Assembly: GCF_045863935.1 (NCBI RefSeq)
Contig: NZ_BTVP01000008.1
Span: 41,292 to 105,291, forward strand
DNA length: 64,000 nt
Direction of reading: 5' to 3'
DNA from: Parvibaculum sp045863935
Lineage (GTDB): Bacteria; Pseudomonadota; Alphaproteobacteria; Parvibaculales; Parvibaculaceae
Part shown: in pieces, positions 31,712-39,479 of the stretch
Position numbering within the stretch: the stretch's first letter is position 1
Layout: every line of letters starts with the position of its first letter
Notes under the pieces: generated by a model
Database searches by the model: none
What the model was told of the DNA's origin: nothing
The model's input: the letters and a program-made list of their open reading frames with translations, nothing else
Made by a program: the position numbers and the translations under genes

Positions 31712-33063
31712 TCCACCCTGTAGACAGGGAAGCAATCGCGGATGGCCTGCGCCTTGGCGATGTCGCCTGTCAGCGTCGCGCCGTGTTCGGCAACGGCTTC
31801 GGCAAGCGACACGCCATCCCTGAAGATCGCCTGCAGCGTCCGCCAGTCGAGCGTGAGCGAGGCATCGAAGGCGGCGGGCGCCTTGAAATCGATTTCGACA
31901 TGCGAGGCATGGACGCGCACAGTTGCCGGCATGGGCCCGTGGTCGGAGATGGTGAGCGCGAGCGTCGCGTCGAGCCCGCGCGCCTTGCGGCGTTGAAATG
32001 TGAGTGTCAGGCCGAAGAGGAAGGAGAAGGGATCTGCGGACGGGATATTGTAGTCGACGACCTTCACCTCTTTCGTCTTGAGGCGTTTCGGCACGCTGTC
32101 CTCGGCGTCGGAATTCTTCAGCACATAGACGATTTCGGGTTTGGCGAGCAGCGGATCGAGAAGGCGTTTGCGGTATTCGACCTTGTCGTCCATGTAAGGC
32201 CCGAGCACATCGGAGCCTGCCGGGCAGACGCTCAGGCAATAGGCCGCCTTGTAGCCCGGCTTGAAGGAAAGACTCTGCCACATGGAGACGCTTTCGCCGG
32301 GCGGCACGCGCGCGTCGTAGTCGTCGGCGTCTTTCGCTTCCACGACTTCATGCACCCAGTCGGTGAAACCGCCCATGAACTCGCGGTAGTTGTGGGTGTA
32401 GCAGGCCGAGAAGTTGAAGCTGCCATCCATGCCGATCGCTTCCACCGGGCAGACGGCGACGCAGAGCTTGCAGTCGAGGCAGGGGGCGTAGTCGAGCGGT
32501 GCCGAGACGTCGTCGAGGACACGGTCGATGACGATGGTGCCGAGCAGGATGAAGCTGCCGAAGCGCGGATGGATGACATTGCGGTGAAGCCCCATGCGCC
32601 CCAGCCCCGCCGCTTCCGCAATCTGCTTGTGCGAGATGACGCGCATGCCCGCCGGATAGGCCTGCGCTTCCATCGGGAAGGCGGCCGCCGGGTTGACCGC
32701 GCCGACGCCCATATTCTCAAGGCGGCGCACGGCGCGTCGCGCGACATGGTTCACCTCGTCATAGGTCTGGTGGAACTCCTCGTTCACGACCGAGCGGACG
32801 GAGGTTCGCACCGTGTCGCGGTTCATGCGGATGACGAAGCTTATGAGCGTCTGCGCACCGGGGAGCAGCGCGGCGATCCATGCCTGCTGGCCGGCGATGG
32901 CGGGATTTGAAACCGCGACGAAGCCGCAATCGTCCGCACCGCAATCGAGCATCAACGCGCGCAAGCTCGCGGATGTGAGCGGCTGGCTTTCCGCCGCACG
33001 GTTTGCGCGCCAGCGCGCCACGTCGGGATGTTCCTCGCTGCCCGCTACAAGATCGTGCGCCAT
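31708..33063 (-). CDS. 4Fe-4S protein of the QueG/reductive-dehalogenase-like type with C-terminal SCP2-like domain
   Basis: 451-aa cytoplasmic protein. The N-terminal part (VAGSEEHPDVARWRANRAAESQ...CGADDCGFVAVSNP) resembles the cobalamin-dependent QueG/RdhA family. A ferredoxin motif CLDCKLCVAVCP is complete; a second is represented only by CLSVCP with scattered cysteines. The C-terminal ~100 residues (TLALTISDHGPMPATVRVHASHVEIDF...AFDASLTLDWRTLQAIFRDG) look like an SCP2 sterol-carrier domain. The ATG at 33063 has GGAGG upstream; the frame continues to 33102 over the operator. Substrate unknown; the domain pairing suggests a hydrophobic ligand. Confidence 0.78.
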   Translation of the reverse strand: MAHDLVAGSEEHPDVARWRANRAAESQPLTSASLRALMLDCGADDCGFVAVSNPAIAGQQAWIAALLPGAQTLISFVIRMNRDTVRTSVRSVVNEEFHQTYDEVNHVARRAVRRLENMGVGAVNPAAAFPMEAQAYPAGMRVISHKQIAEAAGLGRMGLHRNVIHPRFGSFILLGTIVIDRVLDDVSAPLDYAPCLDCKLCVAVCPVEAIGMDGSFNFSACYTHNYREFMGGFTDWVHEVVEAKDADDYDARVPPGESVSMWQSLSFKPGYKAAYCLSVCPAGSDVLGPYMDDKVEYRKRLLDPLLAKPEIVYVLKNSDAEDSVPKRLKTKEVKVVDYNIPSADPFSFLFGLTLTFQRRKARGLDATLALTISDHGPMPATVRVHASHVEIDFKAPAAFDASLTLDWRTLQAIFRDGVSLAEAVAEHGATLTGDIAKAQAIRDCFPVYRVD

Positions 33064-33090
33064 ATCCGGCCTCCTCTGGGTTTCATGAAA

Positions 33091-33121
33091 GTGTATATAC
33101 ACTATCGAGAAATGGATTCAA
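33091..33121 (-). promoter_or_regulatory. promoter and GTGTATATACAC operator of the Fe-S gene
   Basis: On the minus strand, TTGAAT (33116-33121), 16-bp spacer, TATATA (33094-33099). The perfect palindrome GTGTATATACAC (33091-33102) covers the -10. It differs at one position from that at 31248, so the MarR is the obvious candidate to bind both. Confidence 0.65.
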
Positions 33122-33285
33122 GAGGCCCCGGGTTCCATCATGGAACCGATTGGCCGCAGTGGTGTTTTATGGAAAGCGGCGCGTGCCATGGCGGCAGGTA
33201 CCGCCATCGAAATGCCTGAAAGCGGGGGCTTTCTTCAAAATCAGGCATTCGTGCCGGAGACAGCTCACGACAACGGGAGAGAGAC

Positions 33286-33801
33286 ATGACTTTTTCGCTC
33301 AAACACCTGCTCGGCTCGGTGGCGATTGCCGCGCTGGTGACGGTTGCGGCCTGCGACCAGAACGAAGAGGAAAAGGCTGCCGACGCGACGGCGGAGGAAG
33401 CGCCCGCCGTGGACAATGCCGTTCCGATGACGGCGGAGCCCGGCGCGGTAGACAGCGCCATGCCGGAAGGCGACATGCCTGACAGCAGCATGCCCGGGAG
33501 CGAGATGGATGAAAGCGACATGTCCATGGGCGAGGAAGCGGCGGCCGAAGGCGCGGATGCCGAAACCATCACCGGTGCGGCCGACGAAGCCGCGGCCGGT
33601 TGCCAGTCGGCTGCCGATGCGCTCGGCGTCTGGACCGGCAAGTCCTATGACGAAGCCAAGGGCGATATCGAGGCAGGCGAGGGCGTGGCGACGATCCGGG
33701 TGATCCGTCCCGATCAGGCGGTGACGCAGGACTTCCGACCCGACCGGCTCAATGTCGAACTCGACGCGGAAGACAAGGTCACGCGCATCTATTGCGGCTG
33801 A
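33286..33801 (+). CDS. putative lipoprotein with I78-type peptidase inhibitor domain
   Basis: 171 aa. A signal peptide with lipobox VAAC (Cys22) suggests a lipidated periplasmic protein. A long, low-complexity acidic and methionine-rich linker follows (about residues 23-105: EEEKAADATAEEAPAVDNA...SSMPGSEMDES...). The C-terminal ~55 residues, with GKSYDEAKGDIEAGEGVATIRV, DQAVTQDFRPDRLNVELDAEDKVTRIYCG, match the potato inhibitor I-like I78 family that blocks subtilases or other proteases. Start has GGGAGAGAG upstream. Target protease unknown. Confidence 0.8.
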   Translation: MTFSLKHLLGSVAIAALVTVAACDQNEEEKAADATAEEAPAVDNAVPMTAEPGAVDSAMPEGDMPDSSMPGSEMDESDMSMGEEAAAEGADAETITGAADEAAAGCQSAADALGVWTGKSYDEAKGDIEAGEGVATIRVIRPDQAVTQDFRPDRLNVELDAEDKVTRIYCG

Positions 33802-33805
33802 GGGA

Positions 33806-34333
33806 TTATTTGACGGGGCGGACCGGGTCCGTCCCGTCCCAGCCGATGGCGGCCTTGCGGATATGCTCGAAGAACTTGCCCTTCGCGCCGCTGATGTCGG
33901 ACATCTCGATCACGGTACCGGGATGCGTCTCGGTGTCGAAATAGACGAAGCGGCCCTGCGGCCCGCCGATCTGCCCCTCATGGCCGACCTTGAAGCCCGC
34001 GGCGAGCGCGCGGTCGTATTGCGCCTGATAATCGGTCGTCCACCAGGACATATGCTGCAGGCCTTCGCGGCCGGCATTCAGGAAATCCATGTACATGGAC
34101 GGCGCATCGTTGCGCTGCTGGATGAGCTCGATCTGGAGATCGCCCGTATTGCCGAGCGCGATGCTCATTTCGACAGGCGAAGGCTCGCCGCGATAGGTGA
34201 ACCAGTCGCACTTCACCCGGTCGATGTAATAGAAGGGCCCGACGCCCATCACTTCCGTCCAGTGCTTCAGCGCCGCCTCGATGTCGCGCACGACATAGCC
34301 GTTCTGGCAGACTTTTCCGAAAAAGCGGCTCAT
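33806..34333 (-). CDS. VOC (glyoxalase/epimerase) family protein
   Basis: 175-aa protein of the vicinal oxygen chelate fold. The N-terminus is FGKVCQNGYVVRDIEAALKHWTEVMGVGPFYYIDRV; the second half has NAGREGLQHMSWWTTDYQAQYDRALAAGF and VYFDTETHPGTVIEMSDIS, as in methylmalonyl-CoA epimerase-like VOC enzymes. The His in GLQHMSWW and Glu in TVIEMSD are candidate metal ligands. Start at 34333 is directly after the ccdB stop region (12 bp apart, same strand), so it may be co-transcribed with ccdAB. Substrate unknown. Confidence 0.85.
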   Translation of the reverse strand: MSRFFGKVCQNGYVVRDIEAALKHWTEVMGVGPFYYIDRVKCDWFTYRGEPSPVEMSIALGNTGDLQIELIQQRNDAPSMYMDFLNAGREGLQHMSWWTTDYQAQYDRALAAGFKVGHEGQIGGPQGRFVYFDTETHPGTVIEMSDISGAKGKFFEHIRKAAIGWDGTDPVRPVK

Positions 34334-34344
34334 GGGTGTCTCCG

Positions 34345-34662
34345 TCAGATACCGGTCACGAGGAAATCGACCGCGGCGATGATGTTGTCGCGCCGCTCCG
34401 CGAGCGACATTACGATATCGTCGCCGAGAAAGGAGGAGGAGATACCGGCGATTTCGAGCGTGGACAGGACGAGCTTCCGTCCCTCGATATCGAAAACCGG
34501 ATTGAGGCGCGACATCGGCACCTCCACTCGCGACAAGGGAATGAGCGGCGCGACAACACGCAGTGCGCGCGTTTGAATCTGGTCATGCTGGAGCTGCAGA
34601 AAGTAGGGAATGGCCTCGCGGCTGGCCGCATGTCTATTCCGGTAGACGTCGAATTGCGCCAT
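34345..34662 (-). CDS. ccdB: CcdB-family toxin
   Basis: 105-aa toxin of the CcdB/MazF superfamily, whose F-plasmid member poisons DNA gyrase. Sequence AQFDVYRNRHAASREAIPYFLQLQHDQIQ, VAPLIPLSRV and LNPVFDIEGRKLVLSTLEIAGI are typical. F-plasmid CcdB needs its C-terminal Trp-Gly-Ile; here the end is Thr-Gly-Ile, so the Trp is missing. Preceded by its antitoxin gene 10 bp upstream. Whether it is still an active gyrase poison is uncertain. Confidence 0.88.
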   Translation of the reverse strand: MAQFDVYRNRHAASREAIPYFLQLQHDQIQTRALRVVAPLIPLSRVEVPMSRLNPVFDIEGRKLVLSTLEIAGISSSFLGDDIVMSLAERRDNIIAAVDFLVTGI

Positions 34663-34672
34663 TCAGATTTCC

Positions 34673-34894
34673 TCAGAAGCGGCGTAGCCCGTCGCTCCAT
34701 ACACCGTCTCGCTCGATCCGGCGGTTGAAGGCTTCTATGGCGTCGCGGTTCTCCTCCACCCAGCGCCGCTGTTCTTCCTCGCGGGTCTTTTCCCGGAGGA
34801 CCTCTTCGAAGGTCGCGGACAAGTTGAGGTCCATCTCCTTCGCCCTGGCGAGGAGGTCCGCATCGACCGAGAGATTCACGGCTTTCTTTGGCAT
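34673..34894 (-). CDS. ccdA: CcdA-family antitoxin
   Basis: 73-aa antitoxin. N-terminal ribbon-helix-helix (KKAVNLSVDADLLARAKEMDLNLSATFEEVLREK) for DNA binding, then the C-terminal toxin-wrapping tail (RWVEENRDAIEAFNRRIERDGVWSDGLRRF), matching the CcdA signature. ATGs at 34900 and 34894 are both possible; I prefer 34894, because a 17-bp-spaced promoter places the transcript start at about that base. No ribosome binding site is visible, which supports a leaderless message. Operator array at 34893-34939 covers the promoter. Confidence 0.88.
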   Translation of the reverse strand: MPKKAVNLSVDADLLARAKEMDLNLSATFEEVLREKTREEEQRRWVEENRDAIEAFNRRIERDGVWSDGLRRF

Positions 34895-34939
34895 GCGCAT
34901 AGACTATGCGCATAAATCATGCGCATCAAGCCTGCGCAT
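34893..34939 (-). promoter_or_regulatory. ccdAB promoter with four 8-bp palindromes at 13-bp spacing
   Basis: ATGCGCAT, a perfect 8-bp palindrome, starts at 34893, 34906 and 34919; CTGCGCAT starts at 34932. The period is exactly 13 bp. On the minus strand TTGATG (34924-34929), 17-bp spacer, TAGTCT (34901-34906) gives a promoter that lies wholly inside the array. Confidence 0.8.
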
Positions 34940-35127
34940 GAGCCGGAAGGGGCGCCGGGCGCTTGACGCGCCGGACTTTTCCCTTATAAATCCGCGCCTT
35001 CGGGGCGGGCCGGCCTGTAGGGCATGCCGTGACCGCCCGTAATGCCAAGACCCGGACCCGCAACCTGCCGAATTCTTCAATGAATTCAAGGTCTTCAATA
35101 GCGGGTTCCCAAAACACGGAGAGCAAA

Positions 35128-35328
35128 ATGCCCAAGCTGAAGACCAAAAGCGGGACCAAGAAGCGCTTCAAGCTCACCGCTTCAGGCAAGGTCAAACGCG
35201 GTCAGACCGGCAAGCGCCATGGAATGATCAAGCGGACCAACAAGCAGATCCGGAACAAGCGCGGGACGACGGTCATGGCGGATGCCGATGCCGCCCGCGT
35301 GCTTAAAAACTTCATGCCTTACGCGTGA
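35128..35328 (+). CDS. rpmI: 50S ribosomal protein L35
   Basis: 66-aa basic protein starting MPKLKTKSGTKKRFKLTASGKVKRGQ, with KRHGMIKRTNKQIRNKRG in the middle; full length for L35. It binds 23S rRNA in the 50S subunit. Start at 35128 has AGAGCAAA upstream; the frame is open to 35029 but that part is not L35. rplT follows after 29 bp. In many bacteria infC precedes rpmI directly; here infC is about 7 kb away. Confidence 0.97.
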   Translation: MPKLKTKSGTKKRFKLTASGKVKRGQTGKRHGMIKRTNKQIRNKRGTTVMADADAARVLKNFMPYA

Positions 35329-35357
35329 ACCGGAACACCTGAAGAGGAGCTGAACAC

Positions 35358-35714
35358 ATGTCGCGCGTCAAACGGGGTGTTACCACCCATGCCCGGCACC
35401 GCAAGATCATCAAGAAGGCGAAGGGCTATTACGGCCGCCGCAAGAATACCTTCCGCACGGCCAATCAGGCCGTCGAGAAGGCCGGCCAGTATGCCTATCG
35501 CGACCGTCGCACGAGGAAGCGCAACTTCCGCGCGCTCTGGATCCAGCGCATCAACGCCGGTGTCCGCGAATACGGCCTGACCTATTCGCGATTTATCGAC
35601 GGCCTCGCCAAGGCTGGCATCGAGGTGGACCGCAAGGTTCTCTCCGATCTCGCCATCCATGAGCCCGAGGCCTTCAAGGCTCTGGTCACCCAGGCGCAGG
35701 CGGCCCTTCAGTAA
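35358..35714 (+). CDS. rplT: 50S ribosomal protein L20
   Basis: 118-aa L20, with MSRVKRGVTTHARHRKIIKKAKGYYGRRKNTF and the RKRNFRALWIQRINAGVREYGLTYSRFI core. L20 binds 23S rRNA and is needed for early 50S assembly; in several bacteria it also represses its own operon. Start at 35358 has GAGGAGC upstream. Next gene pheS begins 211 bp on, across a structured leader. Confidence 0.98.
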   Translation: MSRVKRGVTTHARHRKIIKKAKGYYGRRKNTFRTANQAVEKAGQYAYRDRRTRKRNFRALWIQRINAGVREYGLTYSRFIDGLAKAGIEVDRKVLSDLAIHEPEAFKALVTQAQAALQ

Positions 35715-35783
35715 GCTGAAGGCGCTTCCATCGCAGCCAGAGCCGGTCACCCGTCCGGGCTCCGCATGGAAGCATGCGTGCCG

Positions 35784-35870
35784 CTCTCGGGGGTGAGGCG
35801 GATCGCCGGTCGATAGCATCGTTCGCACGCCGTTCGCTCATGTCACCCGAGAGCCTGCCGGAAGGCAGGC
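35784..35870 (+). promoter_or_regulatory. structured leader between rplT and pheS
   Basis: CTCTCGG-GGGTGA (35784-35796) can pair with TCACCCGAGAG (35843-35853), and a perfect GCCTGCC-GGAA-GGCAGGC hairpin (35853-35870) follows directly. There is no T run and no obvious Phe-rich leader peptide. It could be an attenuator-like leader or the trailer of the ribosomal message. Confidence 0.45.
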
Positions 35871-35925
35871 ATCGGGCGATATGAGAGAATACGTTTTCGC
35901 GAAACGATCAGAAGCCGGTGAGAAG

Positions 35926-37017
35926 ATGACCGACAGCGCCGATCTCGAAAAACTCGAAGCGGAATTCGCCGTGGCGATAGCCGATGCGGTGGATATCGAC
36001 ACGCTCGAAGCCGTGCGCGTGGCCGCGCTCGGCAAGAAGGGCCGCGTCTCCGACCTGATGAAGGGGCTGGGCGCCATGTCGCCCGACGAGCGCAAGGAAA
36101 TGGGGCCGCGTCTCAACGGCCTCAAGGACCGGCTGACGGACGCCCTCGCCGCGCGCAGGGATGCGCTGCACGAGGCGGCGCTGGAAGCGCGGCTGGCAAG
36201 CGAGAAGATCGACGTGACGGCGCCCGTCCGCGCCAGCGCGCTCGAGACGGGCCGCATCCATCCGCTTTCCCAGGTCTGGGACGAAGTCGTCGCGATCTTC
36301 GCCGATATGGGTTTTGCCGTGGAACAGGGCCCGGACATCGAGACCGACCATTACAATTTCGGCGCGCTGAATTTCCCCGAAGGCCATCCCGCGCGAGAAA
36401 TGCACGACACGTTCTATTTCGAGCCGGATGCGAGCGGCGCGCGCAAGCTGCTGCGCACGCATACGAGCCCCGTGCAGGTGCGCACCATGGAAGCGGGCGA
36501 ACCGCCGTTCCGCTTCATCTGTCCCGGCCGCACCTATCGCTGCGACAGCGACCAGACGCATACGCCGCAATTCCATCAGATCGAGGGTCTCGTCGTCGAT
36601 GAGTCGACGCATCTCGGTCACCTCAAATGGACACTGGAGGAATTCCTGCGCGCCTTCTTCGAAGTGGAGGGCGTCGAGCTTCGCATGCGCCCGAGTTTCT
36701 TCCCGTTCACGGAACCCTCGATGGAAGTCGATGTGCGCTGCGCGCGCCTCGGCAATGAAATCCGCATTGGCGAGGGCGACGACTGGCTGGAGATTCTCGG
36801 CTGCGGCATGGTTCATCCGAACGTGTTGCGTTCGTCCGGGATCGACCCGGAAAAATATCAGGGCTTCGCTTTCGGCATGGGGATCGACCGCCTTGCCATG
36901 TTGAAATACGGCATCCCCGATCTGCGCGCTTTCTTCGAGAGCGATCTGCGCTGGCTGAAACATTACGGCTTCGCCGCGCTCGATGTGCCGACGCTCGCGG
37001 GAGGGCTCTCGTCGTGA
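35926..37017 (+). CDS. pheS: phenylalanyl-tRNA synthetase alpha subunit
   Basis: 363-aa catalytic subunit of the (alpha-beta)2 enzyme that charges tRNA-Phe. The coiled-coil N-terminal arm (LEKLEAEFAVAIADAVDIDTLEAVRVAALGKKG) is followed by the class II core: HPLSQVWDEVVAIFADMGF, DTFYFEPDAS, LLRTHTSPVQVR and PGRTYRCDSDQTHTPQFHQIEG (motif 2), GMGIDRLAMLKYG (motif 3). The ATG at 35926 is chosen; the frame is open to 35881. Stop overlaps the pheT start. Confidence 0.97.
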   Translation: MTDSADLEKLEAEFAVAIADAVDIDTLEAVRVAALGKKGRVSDLMKGLGAMSPDERKEMGPRLNGLKDRLTDALAARRDALHEAALEARLASEKIDVTAPVRASALETGRIHPLSQVWDEVVAIFADMGFAVEQGPDIETDHYNFGALNFPEGHPAREMHDTFYFEPDASGARKLLRTHTSPVQVRTMEAGEPPFRFICPGRTYRCDSDQTHTPQFHQIEGLVVDESTHLGHLKWTLEEFLRAFFEVEGVELRMRPSFFPFTEPSMEVDVRCARLGNEIRIGEGDDWLEILGCGMVHPNVLRSSGIDPEKYQGFAFGMGIDRLAMLKYGIPDLRAFFESDLRWLKHYGFAALDVPTLAGGLSS

Positions 37018-39449
37018 AGTTCACTCTCTCCTGGCTGAAACAGCCGCTCGAAACAAACGCTTCGCTCGACGAGATCGTCGAGAAGCTGACCATGCTCGGC
37101 CTCGAGGTCGAAGGCGTGGAAGACCCGGCGAAGAAGCTCTCGGTCTTTTCGGTCGCGAAGGTGCTGGAAGCAGGCCCGCATCCCGATGCCGACAAGCTGC
37201 AGGTGCTGAAGGTCGAGGCGCTGGTCGAGGGCGAAGTGAAGCAGTTGCAGGTCGTCTGCGGTGCGCCGAATGCGCGCGCGGGGCTCACCGGCGTCTTCGC
37301 ACCGCCCGGCGCCACCATCCCCGTGAGCGGCATGGTGCTGAAGCCGACGAAGATCCGCGGCGTCGAATCGAACGGCATGATGTGTTCCGAGCGCGAACTC
37401 GAACTCTCGGACGAGCATGAAGGCATCATCGACCTGAAAGGCGAGTGGAAGGTGGGAACGCCGGCCGCCGAAGTGCTCGGGCGCAACGACCCGGTGATCG
37501 AAATCGCGATCACACCGAACCGGCCGGACTGCCTTGGCGTCCATGGCGTCGCGCGCGACCTCGCCGCCGCGGGTCTTGGGCGCCTGCGCGAAGGCGACCT
37601 TTCGCCGGTCAAGGGCACATTCGAAAGCCCGGTCGGCATCGAGCTCGATTTCCCGGCGGAAGCGGCAAGCGCCTGCCCGGTTTTCGCAGGCCGTCTCATT
37701 CGCGGCGTGAAGAACGGCCCGTCGCCCGAATGGCTGCAGAATTGGCTGAAGGCGGTAGGCCTTCGTCCGATCAACGCGCTTGTCGACATCACGAACTTCA
37801 TCTCGCTCGACCGCGCGCGTCCGCTGCACGTCTACGACGCCTCGAAGCTCAAGGGCAACATCCGCGCGCGTCTCGGCCGGAAAGGCGAGACGCTCATCGC
37901 GCTCGACGGCAAGTCCTATGACGTCGAGCCGCATTACTGCGTCATCGCCGACGACGAGAAGGTGCTGGGCTTCGGTGGCGTGATGGGCGGCGAGGCATCG
38001 GGTTCGACGGAAGAAACCGTCGATGTCTTCGTGGAAAGCGCCTACTTCGATCCCTACCGCACCGCGCGGACAGGCCGCGACACGGGCATCGTGTCGGACG
38101 CACGCTATCGCTTTGAGCGCGGTGTCGATCCGCAATTCGTTCTGCCGGGCCTCGAACTCGCGACGAAAATGATCCTTGAGATGTGTGGCGGCGAAGCGTC
38201 GAACGTCGTTGTTGCGGGCAAGGTGCCGGACACGACAAAGATGATTAATTTCGATCCGGCACGCATCGAAAGGCTCACAGGCCTCTCGCTGATGAAGGCG
38301 GAAGCCGCGAACATTCTCTCCGCGCTCGGCTTCGGCGTGACGGATGCAGGGCATGCGCTCTCCGTTTCCGTGCCGTCCTGGCGGCCCGACATCGACGGTG
38401 AAGCCGATCTCGTCGAAGAGGTCGTGCGCGTGCACGGTCTCTCGGAAGTGAAGTCGGTTGCACTGCCGCGCCTTCATGCGGTCGCGAAGCCCGTGCTTTC
38501 GCCGCGCCAGCGCCGCGAGCGCAACGCTCGCCGCGCGCTCGCCGCGCGTGGGCTCGTCGAGGCCGTCAACTGGTCCTTCATCTCGGAGCGCGAAGCCGAA
38601 CTTTTCGGTGGCGGTAACGCCGCGCCCGCGCTGAAGCTCGCGAACCCCATCTCCGCCGAAATGAGCCATATGCGGCCGAGCCTGCTTGCGGGTCTCATCG
38701 CCGCGGCGGGGCGCAACATGGCGCGCGGGGTTTCGGATATCGCGATGTTCGAAGTCGGCCAGCAATTCGAGAGCGACGAACCCTCGGGTCAGGTGCTGGC
38801 GGCAAGCGGCATCCGCCGCGGCACGGCGCGCCCGCAAGGCGCCGGCCGTCACTGGCAGGGGAAGAGCGGTCCGGTCGAGGCGATGGACGCGAAGGAGGAC
38901 GCCGTCGCGCTGCTCTCCGCGCTTGGCGCACCGGTTGCGAGTTTCCAGATTTCGGCCGATGCGCCCTCCTGGTATCACCCCGGCCGCTCCGGCGTCTTCC
39001 GTCTAGGACCGAAAAATGTCATCGGTTATTTCGGCGAACTTCATCCGCGCATCCTCGGCGAGATGGATGTCGCGGGCCCCGTCGTCGCTTTCGAGATTTT
39101 CCCCGACGCGATTCCCGAGCCGAAGCGCAAGGCCACGCGTGCGAAGCCGCCGCTTGAACTCTCGGATTTGCAGCCGCTTCGCCGCGACTTTGCCTTTGTC
39201 GTGGCGGAAGGCGTGACGGCGGATCAGGTGATCCGCGCGGCGCGCGGCGTCGACAAGAAGCTGATTGCGGACGTCTCGCTGTTCGACGTCTTCGAGGGCG
39301 GCTCGCTCGGCGAAGGACAGAAGTCGCTCGCCATCGAGGTGACGCTGCAGCCCGTCGAAAAGACGCTGACGGATGAGGAAATCGAGGCGGTGTCGAAGCG
39401 CATCGTCGCGGCCGTCGAAAAGGCAACGGGCGGGACGCTCAGAAGTTAG
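37014..39449 (+). CDS. pheT: phenylalanyl-tRNA synthetase beta subunit
   Basis: 811-aa beta subunit with B1-B8 domains, including tRNA-binding EMAP-like domain (SVFSVAKVLEAGPHPDADKLQVLKVE), B5, editing B3/B4 (DITNFISLDRARPLHVYDASKL) and the anticodon-binding C-terminus (LQPLRRDFAFVVAEGVTADQVIRAAR). It starts at GTG 37014, which overlaps the pheS TGA by a GTGA. Full length for the family. Confidence 0.97.
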   Translation: MKFTLSWLKQPLETNASLDEIVEKLTMLGLEVEGVEDPAKKLSVFSVAKVLEAGPHPDADKLQVLKVEALVEGEVKQLQVVCGAPNARAGLTGVFAPPGATIPVSGMVLKPTKIRGVESNGMMCSERELELSDEHEGIIDLKGEWKVGTPAAEVLGRNDPVIEIAITPNRPDCLGVHGVARDLAAAGLGRLREGDLSPVKGTFESPVGIELDFPAEAASACPVFAGRLIRGVKNGPSPEWLQNWLKAVGLRPINALVDITNFISLDRARPLHVYDASKLKGNIRARLGRKGETLIALDGKSYDVEPHYCVIADDEKVLGFGGVMGGEASGSTEETVDVFVESAYFDPYRTARTGRDTGIVSDARYRFERGVDPQFVLPGLELATKMILEMCGGEASNVVVAGKVPDTTKMINFDPARIERLTGLSLMKAEAANILSALGFGVTDAGHALSVSVPSWRPDIDGEADLVEEVVRVHGLSEVKSVALPRLHAVAKPVLSPRQRRERNARRALAARGLVEAVNWSFISEREAELFGGGNAAPALKLANPISAEMSHMRPSLLAGLIAAAGRNMARGVSDIAMFEVGQQFESDEPSGQVLAASGIRRGTARPQGAGRHWQGKSGPVEAMDAKEDAVALLSALGAPVASFQISADAPSWYHPGRSGVFRLGPKNVIGYFGELHPRILGEMDVAGPVVAFEIFPDAIPEPKRKATRAKPPLELSDLQPLRRDFAFVVAEGVTADQVIRAARGVDKKLIADVSLFDVFEGGSLGEGQKSLAIEVTLQPVEKTLTDEEIEAVSKRIVAAVEKATGGTLRS

Positions 39450-39479
39450 TCTTCAAGCTTTCCAGCCGGAGGAACGGCG

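Noticed and set aside
29666..32281. Very long open frame on the minus strand across the LLM and marR region
   Set aside because: It is a GC-rich shadow: the translation is Arg/His-rich and unlike any family, whereas the plus strand encodes clear LLM and MarR proteins with ribosome binding sites.
34893..34939. Four iterons as a replication origin
   Set aside because: They overlap the ccdA promoter and start, and no Rep gene or DnaA boxes are nearby.
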